Assembly (NCBI GenBank): GCA_964389005.1
Contig: CAYMCV010000045.1
Coordinates: 1 to 18,996, forward strand
DNA: 18,996 nt
Origin: CAYMCV01 sp964389005
Lineage (GTDB): Bacteria; Bacillota; Clostridia; Lachnospirales; Lachnospiraceae
Direction: 5' to 3'
Positions 12,773 through 18,996 of this stretch are shown here, piece by piece (within the stretch, counting starts at the first letter, position 1; every line of letters begins with the position of its first letter). The notes under the pieces are model-generated. The model did not search any database. It worked only from the letters and a program-made list of their open reading frames with translations, and had not been told where the DNA came from. Made by a program: the position numbers and the translations under genes.

Positions 12773-14683
12773 CTACATATGTTCCAGTTCTTGCAACCAA
12801 AGAGCGGATACGGCATCCGAAGGCATACGCAAATCCCCTCGCGGAGATAATGCAACACTACCGATTTTGGGACCATCCGGTATGCAGGACCGTTTAAACT
12901 GTTGTGAAAAGAATCTTCGATAAAAAGTTTTGAGCCATTTTAGTATCGTTTCTGCTGTATATGTGCCGGCAAAGGTCTGTATCGCAATTCTGTAGACTTT
13001 TGTCGGTTCATATCCGCATCGCAACATGTAATATAAGAAAAAGTCATGCAATTCATACGGTCCGACCACGTCTTCCGTAATTTGTGCTATCACACCGTCT
13101 TTGGGCGGCAGCAATTCCGGACTGACGGGTGTCGATAAAACATCCTGCAGAACTTCACACAAGGCAGCATCTCCACAACTGTCGGCGTAATATGCAACCA
13201 AATGTCGAACCAATGTTTTCGGAACGCCGACATTCACGCCGTACATGGACATGTGGTCTCCATTGTAGGTTGCCCAGCCAAGTGCCAGTTCCGACATATC
13301 TCCGGTACCTATGACCAAGGCGTTTTCTTTATTTGCAAGATCCATCAGTATCTGTGTCCGCTCTCTGGCCTGACAATTTTCGTATGTCACATCCTGAATG
13401 TCTTCTGACTGACCGATATCTCGGAAATGAATTCTCACAGCTTCTGCAATCGAAATCTCACGCAACGAGGCATGCATTCGTTCCGCTAATTGACACGCAT
13501 TCTGATAGGTTCGCCCCGTGGTTCCGAATCCCGGCATGGTCACTGCCACAATACCGCTTCTATCCAGTGAAAGGTGATCAAATGCTTTGGCGATTACCAG
13601 CGCTGCCAATGTGGAATCCAAGCCTCCGGATAGTCCGAGAATAACTTTTTGACATCCTGTATGCTTAAGGCGCTTTTGCAGACCGACTGCCTGCATGGTC
13701 AGTATTTCCTCGCATCGCTCGTTCCTAAGTTGATTCTCCTGCGGAACGAAAGGTTGTGGGGCAAATGTTCGATCAAGTCTCGTTTCTTCCATTCGGAGCG
13801 AAAACGGTAACAGTAAATAATCTGCCGTCTCATCCGGTACGTACGTATTCATTCTGCGGCGTTCCATGGAAAGTCGCTTGACATCGATATCCGCGTATAT
13901 GGTTTCGTTCCTAAATCTCTTGGATTCGGCAAGTATCGTTCCATTCTCAGCAATCATACACTGACCGCCGAAAACCAAATCCTGCGAAGATTCTCCTTCT
14001 CCTGCCGTTGCATAGATGTATGCGGCACAGAAGCGACCGCTTGCAGATTGTAACAACATCTTTCGATACTCGGCTTTGCCGACAGTTTCGCTGGACGCCG
14101 ATAGATTAACCAATACATTGGCACCCGCCAGTGCATGTTTTGCAGCCGGTGATTCCGGTATCCATAAATCCTCACATATTTCGCATCCGACAACGAACTG
14201 TTCCAGACAGTCGCATGCGAAAAGAATATTCGTCCCAAACGGCACTTCGTAATTCCCCAATCGAACATAAACCGGTTCCTCATTTCCTGCCGTAAAATAA
14301 CGAGTCTCATAAAACTCGGCATAACTCGGTATATTTTTCTTCGGAATCAATGCCAATATTTCACCGTGACAAATCGCAGCCGCCACATTATAGAGTTTGA
14401 AATCTCGCTCCATCGGCAGCCCCACGAAAAAGAGTGCATCCAAATCTTTTGAATGCTCTGCGATTCTGAGCAATTGTGTTTTTGCCCCGCGAAGTAACAA
14501 ATCCTGTAAAAATAATTCATTACATGTGTAAGCCGTTATGGACAATTCCGGAAATATGACCAATTTGGCTCCGTTTTGAACCGTCTCCGTCATCTTTTCC
14601 ATAATTCTCTCGGCATTATAGTTCGGATCCGCAACCCGAATCGGATGCGTTACCGCTGCCACTTTCACAAATCCATGCTGCAT
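12773..14683 (-). CDS. nadE: NAD+ synthetase, glutamine-hydrolysing
   Basis: This enzyme makes NAD+ from deamido-NAD+ and ATP, using ammonia from glutamine. The N-terminal nitrilase-type glutaminase domain has the Glu-Lys-Cys triad: E46 in FPELSITAYTC, Lys in PKKNIP (about 115) and Cys170 in VGCEICEDLW. The C-terminal synthetase domain has the ATP pyrophosphatase loop LGLSGGLDSTLA (about 350-361) and the GTGDMSELALGW motif. The ATG at 14681-14683 is preceded by GGAGGG; an earlier in-frame start (14734) lies inside hslO and lacks a ribosome site. Its 636 residues fit the two-domain class. It is last in the hisC-to-nadE operon, 28 bp after hslO. Confidence 0.97.
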   Translation of the reverse strand: MQHGFVKVAAVTHPIRVADPNYNAERIMEKMTETVQNGAKLVIFPELSITAYTCNELFLQDLLLRGAKTQLLRIAEHSKDLDALFFVGLPMERDFKLYNVAAAICHGEILALIPKKNIPSYAEFYETRYFTAGNEEPVYVRLGNYEVPFGTNILFACDCLEQFVVGCEICEDLWIPESPAAKHALAGANVLVNLSASSETVGKAEYRKMLLQSASGRFCAAYIYATAGEGESSQDLVFGGQCMIAENGTILAESKRFRNETIYADIDVKRLSMERRRMNTYVPDETADYLLLPFSLRMEETRLDRTFAPQPFVPQENQLRNERCEEILTMQAVGLQKRLKHTGCQKVILGLSGGLDSTLAALVIAKAFDHLSLDRSGIVAVTMPGFGTTGRTYQNACQLAERMHASLREISIAEAVRIHFRDIGQSEDIQDVTYENCQARERTQILMDLANKENALVIGTGDMSELALGWATYNGDHMSMYGVNVGVPKTLVRHLVAYYADSCGDAALCEVLQDVLSTPVSPELLPPKDGVIAQITEDVVGPYELHDFFLYYMLRCGYEPTKVYRIAIQTFAGTYTAETILKWLKTFYRRFFSQQFKRSCIPDGPKIGSVALSPRGDLRMPSDAVSALWLQELEHM

Positions 14684-14711
14684 ACTATCCCTCCGTTTCG
14701 CTACACTTCTT

Positions 14712-15610
14712 TCAGTGTTTACAATTCTGTTCAATTTCTTTCAGCGTATCGAGCGAAAATTGATATGCTTTGTTACAGAATTGACAACGCATCTCGATTT
14801 CTTTTCCTTCATCAATCATATCCCGAAGTTCTTCTTTACCGACGCTGACCAGTGCTTTTTGTACCCGTTCGTAATTACAGTTGCAATAGAATTCTGTAGG
14901 TATACTATCCATGATTACCGGTGAAAGTCCCTGCATAAGCAGTTCCAATAAATCTTCCGGAAGCATCCCCTGATCCAGTAAGGTTGTAACACTCGAAACC
15001 GTGCTCAAATTCTTCTCAATCGTTTCAATGACCTCTTCTTGTGCAAATGGCATCAATTGTATAATGAAACCGCCTGCCTGTTTCACCGTATTGTCTCGTT
15101 CCATTAAGACGCCCAACCCGACTGACGAAGGCACCTGCTCGGAGTTCGCAAAATAAGCGGTTAAATCCTCTGCAATCTCACCCGTCTGTAACTGAGTTTG
15201 CCCAACATAAGGTTCTTTTAGCCCCATGTCTTTCATTACATCTAAAAATCCGTTCCCGATTGCACCGGACACATCCAACTTCCCCTTGGCATTTGCCGGC
15301 AATATCACGTACGGTTCCTTGACATACCCCTTGACTCGCGCATAGGAATCCGCTGTTACCGTAATCCCCTGAATGGGACCGTCTCCGCGAATTCGTAATG
15401 TCAGTAAATCGTCTTCACCTTTTAGCATGCTCCCCATCATTGCGCCTGCCGTTAACAATCGCCCAAGCGCCGCCGTTGCAACCGGACTTGTATCGTGCTT
15501 TTCTCTGGCAATCTCTACCAAATTTCCTGTTGTTGCGGTAAAAATTCTCACTTGCGCATCCGCCGCCGTCGCCCGAACGATNNNNNNNNNNTATAGTCTT
15601 TTTTGTTCAT
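14712..15610 (-). CDS. hslO: Hsp33 redox-regulated chaperone (start region interrupted by 10-N gap)
   Basis: A heat-shock chaperone activated by oxidation in the cytoplasm. The C-terminal zinc switch is present as CNC (14882-14874) and CQFC (14783-14772). The core motifs TSPVATAALGRLL and GPIQGI are clear. The open frame as given starts at a GTG (15551), but the coding match continues upstream to the 10-N run (IVRATAADAQ). On the other side of the run, an ATG at 15608-15610 opens MNKKDY, the usual Hsp33 N-terminus, and overlaps the methyltransferase stop as ATGA. With ten Ns the two parts are out of frame. Joining the flanks with one shared base restores the frame, so this is an assembly artefact, not a pseudogene. 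Confidence 0.92.
15582..15591. other. 10-N assembly gap near the hslO start
   Basis: Ten undetermined bases between the hslO start codon and its sixth or seventh codon. As drawn they break the frame by one base relative to the flanks, so the true gap length cannot be 10. Zero net bases with a one-base overlap of the flanks, or a gap of 2, 5 or 8 nt, would keep the frame. Confidence 0.97.
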
Positions 15611-16362
15611 TTTTTGCCTTTCTCGCGTGCTGTTATGAATACACGCTCACTGCTTTTTCGAACCGGCCCGAAATTGTCTGCATCACAAGCGGATAAAAAT
15701 TCCATACCGGCATCTTTCAATATTCTCTTCATATCGGCAAGGGAATATCCGCGTTGATAGTGTGTTTCCGTAAATCTACGATATCTGTCGCCTTCCTCTT
15801 GAACAAAGAATGTGATATCGTACTCGTTGATGCCATCTGTCGAATCGTAATGATTGTCCCAAATAAAACTGCATTCGTCGCGATTCTCTGCAATCACCGC
15901 ATCCCCGATTACATCACGATACTTATGCACGGTATTAAAATCAAAGATAAAAATCCCCTGCGGATCCAGATAATTATTAACCAATCGAAAGGTATCCGCC
16001 ACCTCGTCCTCCGTCAAGAGATAATTGACGGAATCACAAATTGAAACCACTGCCCGAACCGTTCCGTAGAGTTCGAATTCACGCATATTCTGGCATAAAT
16101 ACAGAATATCATTACCGCTCAATTCACGCTTATTTAGCGCAATCTGCAGCATATCCTCCGAAACATCGACACCGATCATGTCATATCCTGTCTCAGCCAG
16201 TAGTTCCGTCAATGTCCCCGTACCGCAGCCCAAATCAAGTACGAGTCCCTGTGAAATCCCATTCGCGGTCAATATCTTGCTCACATAATCAAGCCATACC
16301 GCATAAGGCGTACAATCCATAAATTTATCATAGACTTCGGCAAATCCCGTATAAGCCTCCAT
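15607..16362 (-). CDS. Class I SAM-dependent methyltransferase
   Basis: A 251-residue methyltransferase with motif I VLDLGCGTG (41-49), the acidic end of beta-2 in MIGVDVSEDML (62-72), and motif-II-like AVVSICDSVNYLL (about 84-96). Post-motif text such as GIFIFDFNTVHKYRD is typical of small-molecule methyltransferases of unknown substrate in Clostridia. The ATG has AAGGCGGG upstream. Its stop overlaps the hslO start (ATGA), so the two are translationally coupled. That tie to a redox chaperone does not reveal the substrate. Confidence 0.9.
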   Translation of the reverse strand: MEAYTGFAEVYDKFMDCTPYAVWLDYVSKILTANGISQGLVLDLGCGTGTLTELLAETGYDMIGVDVSEDMLQIALNKRELSGNDILYLCQNMREFELYGTVRAVVSICDSVNYLLTEDEVADTFRLVNNYLDPQGIFIFDFNTVHKYRDVIGDAVIAENRDECSFIWDNHYDSTDGINEYDITFFVQEEGDRYRRFTETHYQRGYSLADMKRILKDAGMEFLSACDADNFGPVRKSSERVFITAREKGKK

Positions 16363-16398
16363 ATTCCCGCCTTTCCGCTTTCGCCTGTCAGATATTCA

Positions 16399-16896
16399 TC
16401 AATACAACGGAATCATCAAAACATATGTGATAAAAGACATGATTGCCGTTGCAATCAGCAGCCCCAAAAGTTCGGCAAGTACTGCTTTCTTAATATCAAT
16501 ATTCAATAAGGAGGCAATAAGCGAACCCGTCCATGCGCCGGTTCCCGGCAACGGTATTCCGACAAACAATGCCAATCCCCAGAATTCGCCCTTTTTGATT
16601 TTATCGCTCTTCTTCATGGCCTTTTCTTCCAGAAAAATTGCAATTTTCCCCAAGCCTTTGAACTTCTTCATCCATTTAAAAATCTGCTTGATGAATAACA
16701 AGATAAAAGGAATCGGAATAATATTGCCGGCAATGCAAATCGGAATTGCAGACCAAATAGGCACCTTCAATAATCCGGCAACCAACAGCCCTCCGCGCAA
16801 TTCCAAAATCGGAATCATTGATATGATAAAAATTACCCAGGGTGCCGATATATACTGCCCCAAGGTTTCTGCAAACCATTGTGCCAATACTTGCAT
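16399..16896 (-). CDS. Small multidrug-export family (COG2426) membrane protein
   Basis: A 165-residue integral membrane protein with hydrophobic stretches at about 17-28, 46-70, 105-130 and 135-163. The motifs IPILELRGGL (27-36) and GIPLPGTGAWTGSL mark the Sm_multidrug_ex/COG2426 family. These two Gly/Pro re-entrant-like motifs recall DedA-type membrane proteins. The ATG has GGAGAAAG upstream and follows hisC by 24 bp. The family name implies drug export, but the true substrate is not established. Confidence 0.88.
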   Translation of the reverse strand: MQVLAQWFAETLGQYISAPWVIFIISMIPILELRGGLLVAGLLKVPIWSAIPICIAGNIIPIPFILLFIKQIFKWMKKFKGLGKIAIFLEEKAMKKSDKIKKGEFWGLALFVGIPLPGTGAWTGSLIASLLNIDIKKAVLAELLGLLIATAIMSFITYVLMIPLY

Positions 16897-16920
16897 TTTC
16901 TTTCTCCATTCTGTACGTTT

Positions 16921-17979
16921 TTATTGTGAAATGATGTTTGAGAGTGCATCGAACAATATCTGCATCTCACGATCGGTTCCGACGGAAATTCTCAGATGTC
17001 GATTGATCCTTTGATCCGAAAAATACCTGACGAAAATATTACGTTCACGCAGTTTTTGCTGTAAGTATGCCGCTTCATACGACGGATGCGAAACAAAGAG
17101 GAAATTCGTCGAACTCTCCGCCACATCAAAGCCAAGTTGCCGCAATGTTTTCTCGGCATTTGCTCTTGTATTGATAACCGCCTGTGTTGTTTGCTGAAAA
17201 TATGCTTCATCTTCTACCGCAGCAATTGCATAGGCAAGCGCCGGTTGGTTCATGGTATAGGAGTTAATGGAGAATTTCACATCATTTAAGTATCCGATGA
17301 GTTTCTCGCTTCCGATCGCAAATCCGATGCGTAACCCCGCCATGGAGCGTGACTTTGAAAACGTCTGAACCACAAGCAAATTACTATATTTATCAACCAA
17401 TTGTAATGCGCTTTCGCCGCCGAAATCAATGTAAGCTTCATCGATGATGACCACGACATCCGGATTGTTTCGGATGATTTCCTCAATATTCGAAAGCGGC
17501 TCGTAAATCGATGTCGGCGCATTGGGATTGGCAATCACAACTCCTCCGTTCTTTCCGAAATAGTCCTCCTTGCAAAGTCGGAAGTTTGAATCCAAAGGCT
17601 TTGTTTCAAACGGAATTCGATAAAGATTGGCCCAAACAGGATAAAAGGAATATGTAACATCCGGAAACAGAATCGGTTCTTCGCTGTTAAAAAAGGCTAA
17701 AAAGGCAGTTGCAAGCACGTCGTCGGAACCGACTCCGACAAAAACACGCTCTTTTGTTACATGATAACGATTCGCCAATACCTCTCGCAGTTCATCACAG
17801 GTGGGACTCGGATACAAACGCAACGTATCCTCCTTGAATGCCTCCATCGCTTTCTTGACACCCGGCGCAGGCGGATATGGATTCTCATTGGTGTTCAGTT
17901 TGATTTTTTCTCCTGTAACTTTCGGTTGTTCCCCCGGAACATAAGGTGTCACACGGCGTACATTTTGTTCCCAGCGCAT
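16921..17979 (-). CDS. hisC: Histidinol-phosphate aminotransferase
   Basis: A fold-type I PLP aminotransferase, 352 residues. It converts imidazole-acetol phosphate and glutamate to histidinol phosphate. Visible features are KLNTNENPYPP (27-37), the NPNAPT loop (151-156), DEAY (180-183), the PLP lysine K209 in TFSKSRSMAGLRIG, and a C-terminal RINRHLRISVG holding the substrate-carboxylate Arg. The ATG has GGAGAG upstream. It is the first gene of its operon, away from other his genes in this window, so it may also serve aromatic amino acids, as HisC-like enzymes can. Its promoter is at 18040-18068. Confidence 0.94.
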   Translation of the reverse strand: MRWEQNVRRVTPYVPGEQPKVTGEKIKLNTNENPYPPAPGVKKAMEAFKEDTLRLYPSPTCDELREVLANRYHVTKERVFVGVGSDDVLATAFLAFFNSEEPILFPDVTYSFYPVWANLYRIPFETKPLDSNFRLCKEDYFGKNGGVVIANPNAPTSIYEPLSNIEEIIRNNPDVVVIIDEAYIDFGGESALQLVDKYSNLLVVQTFSKSRSMAGLRIGFAIGSEKLIGYLNDVKFSINSYTMNQPALAYAIAAVEDEAYFQQTTQAVINTRANAEKTLRQLGFDVAESSTNFLFVSHPSYEAAYLQQKLRERNIFVRYFSDQRINRHLRISVGTDREMQILFDALSNIISQ

Positions 17980-18039
17980 TTTGCTCTCCAGTCTCAGTTT
18001 GTAAAATGTTTTGTGTTTTTTAAACTATAAATCCGTATC

Positions 18040-18068
18040 AGTATACCTAATTTTAACCCGTATGACAA
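18040..18068 (-). promoter_or_regulatory. Sigma-A-type promoter of the hisC operon
   Basis: On the minus strand, TTGTCA (18063-18068) and TATACT (18040-18045) are 17 bp apart, about 60 bp before the hisC ATG. It stands back to back with the thiT promoter; the two -35 boxes are 20 bp apart. Confidence 0.75.
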
Positions 18069-18088
18069 GAACTGATTGCATTTTCCTG

Positions 18089-18117
18089 TTGACAATTTCA
18101 CATTCGGCATTTATAGT
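18089..18117 (+). promoter_or_regulatory. Sigma-A-type promoter of thiT
   Basis: A perfect TTGACA (18089-18094) and TATAGT (18112-18117) are 17 bp apart. Transcription would start at about 18124, leaving a leader of about 185 nt that carries the TPP aptamer. Confidence 0.8.
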
Positions 18118-18157
18118 GGGTGGTGCAAGAAGATATCTTTTTGACAATTACATAGCA

Positions 18158-18244
18158 ACACGCTAGGGGAGCATAACTGCTGAGACTGAGTATCACTCTA
18201 ACCCTCATTACTTGAACCGGATAATACCGGCGGAAGGAAGCAAT
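18158..18244 (+). ncRNA. TPP riboswitch (THI element) aptamer
   Basis: The conserved THI-box words appear in order: CTAGGGGAGC (18163-18172), GCTGAGA (18179-18185), ACCC (18201-18204), CTTGAACCGGATAATACCGG (18211-18230) and CGGAAGGAAGC (18231-18241). The middle stretch forms the P4/P5 arm (CCGG-ATAATA-CCGG core). It lies upstream of a thiamine transporter gene, as expected. Outer limits are approximate. By family knowledge, bound thiamine pyrophosphate lowers expression of the downstream gene. Confidence 0.96.
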
Positions 18245-18267
18245 GATTTCTTTTTTAGAAATCACCA

Positions 18268-18309
18268 TTCAAGTAATCCCCTCCTGCGTCATTCAAAGGA
18301 GGTTTTTTT
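18268..18309 (+). promoter_or_regulatory. Expression platform of the thiT TPP riboswitch
   Basis: The ribosome site AGGAGG (18297-18302) is complementary to CCTCCT (18280-18285); the 6-bp hairpin is followed by seven Ts and then the ATG. Just upstream, TTCAAGTAAT (18268-18277) is a perfect complement of ATTACTTGAA (18207-18216) inside the aptamer. The overlapping TCCCCT (18277-18282) is complementary to AGGGGA (18165-18170). These mutually exclusive pairings look like a switch. A separate 7-bp hairpin (TGATTTC/GAAATCA, 18244-18264) lies between. Confidence 0.7.
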
Positions 18310-18996
18310 ATGTCAATTTTTTTTCAGAACGTAACAAGTGATTGGGGTAGTTACTATATCCCAACAATCTGGGGCTATTCCGCTTTTATCGTAATGATAG
18401 TGGCACTGCTCTTGATTGCAAGTTTTATCGGCAATAAAAAAGGCGGGAAGTTCGGTACCCGCCAACTCGTTTTTTCAGCCATGGCAATCTCAATTGCACT
18501 GGTAATGTCCATGCTCCGCATGTTCCGACTGCCGATGGGCGGGTCGGTCACCGTTTTTAGCATGCTTTTTGTTTGTCTGGTGGGCTACTGGTACGGTCTG
18601 CGCGCCGGTATTCTGGCTGCGGTCTCCTACGGTATTCTACAACTCCTCATCGACCCTTATGTCATTCATCCGATGCAGTTGGTGATGGACTATATCCTTG
18701 CTTTTGGTTCTTTGGGATTATCCGGACTGTTCTCCAATAAAAAGCACGGTTTGATATGGGGATATCTCGTCGGTGTCACCGGAAGATTCCTCTTTTCCTT
18801 TCTCTCCGGGATGATATTCTTCGCTTCCGCAGCTGCTGAATACAACATGTTTCTTCCGGTTTATTCCGCAGTATATAACGGCTCATATATTTACGCAGAG
18901 GCTGTCATTACCATTATTCTGCTGCTTCTGCCGCCGGTCAGCAAAGCGTTGAAAGCAATCAAACGAATGGCTATTGATGGGGTTTCGAAGAAGGAA
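18310..18996 (+). CDS. thiT: Energy-coupled thiamine transporter ThiT (3' end beyond window)
   Basis: The S component of an ECF-type thiamine importer; 229 codons are visible with no stop. The core runs from TRQLVFSAMAISIALVMSM through FRLPMGGSVTVFSML, DPYVIHPMQLVMDYILAFG and the late YSAVYNGSYIY motif, all typical of ThiT/YuaJ; the last holds conserved Tyr and Asn of the thiamine site. An extra N-terminal hydrophobic segment (about 21-41) precedes the six-helix core, compared with the shorter Lactococcus protein. The ATG is 7 nt after AGGAGG and under the TPP riboswitch. It would need the shared ECF ATPases and EcfT, which are not in this window. Confidence 0.95.
   Translation, partial: MSIFFQNVTSDWGSYYIPTIWGYSAFIVMIVALLLIASFIGNKKGGKFGTRQLVFSAMAISIALVMSMLRMFRLPMGGSVTVFSMLFVCLVGYWYGLRAGILAAVSYGILQLLIDPYVIHPMQLVMDYILAFGSLGLSGLFSNKKHGLIWGYLVGVTGRFLFSFLSGMIFFASAAAEYNMFLPVYSAVYNGSYIYAEAVITIILLLLPPVSKALKAIKRMAIDGVSKKE

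Noticed and set aside
18141..18146. Second TTGACA in the thiT leader as an alternative promoter
   Set aside because: No -10 element follows at the right distance, and a start beyond it would cut into the TPP aptamer.
18375..18563. Minus-strand open frame opposite thiT
   Set aside because: thiT is clearly coding on the plus strand with a riboswitch and good ribosome site; the minus frame has no supporting signal.

Overview
The window looks like a chromosomal stretch from a low-to-moderate-GC Firmicute, most likely a Clostridia/Lachnospiraceae-type anaerobe. The grounds are strong AGGAGG-type ribosome sites, near-consensus sigma-A promoters, a TPP-riboswitch-controlled thiT, meso-diaminopimelate dehydrogenase next to dapF, and a MoxR/DUF58/VWA operon of the kind seen in that group. 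The lineage is inferred from gene content, not computed. Two 10-N runs (6081-6090 and 15582-15591) look like assembly gap placeholders, so this is probably a draft or metagenomic scaffold. I see no RNA genes other than the riboswitch, and no insertion sequences, prophage or CRISPR. Nearly all genes are on the minus strand.

Right edge, 17980-18996: a divergent promoter pair drives hisC leftward and a thiamine transporter gene (thiT, partial) rightward. The thiT leader holds a TPP aptamer and a readable expression platform.

12773-17979 (minus): one likely operon in the order hisC, small multidrug-export family membrane protein, SAM methyltransferase, hslO (Hsp33) and nadE. The methyltransferase and hslO share an ATGA stop/start overlap. 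The operon ends 7 bp from a convergent plus-strand gene for a small membrane-anchored protein (12277-12765).

8896-12102 (minus): a good sigma-A promoter feeds ddh and dapF, both for meso-diaminopimelate and lysine synthesis. These are followed by an ECF-type sigma factor and an overlapping membrane-anchored anti-sigma-like protein.

1-8748 (minus): the most unusual part is a seven-gene operon with its own promoter. In order it encodes a large lipoprotein with a glutamine-amidotransferase-like fold, an ABC ATPase, an ABC permease, a membrane/coiled-coil protein with a Gly/Gln hexapeptide repeat, a MoxR AAA+ ATPase, a DUF58 protein and a BatA-like VWA membrane protein cut by the window edge. 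The arrangement suggests an envelope machine in which a GldA/F/G-like ABC transporter works with a MoxR-VWA chaperone or insertion module. The sigma/anti-sigma pair directly upstream is a candidate regulator. That joint function is inference.
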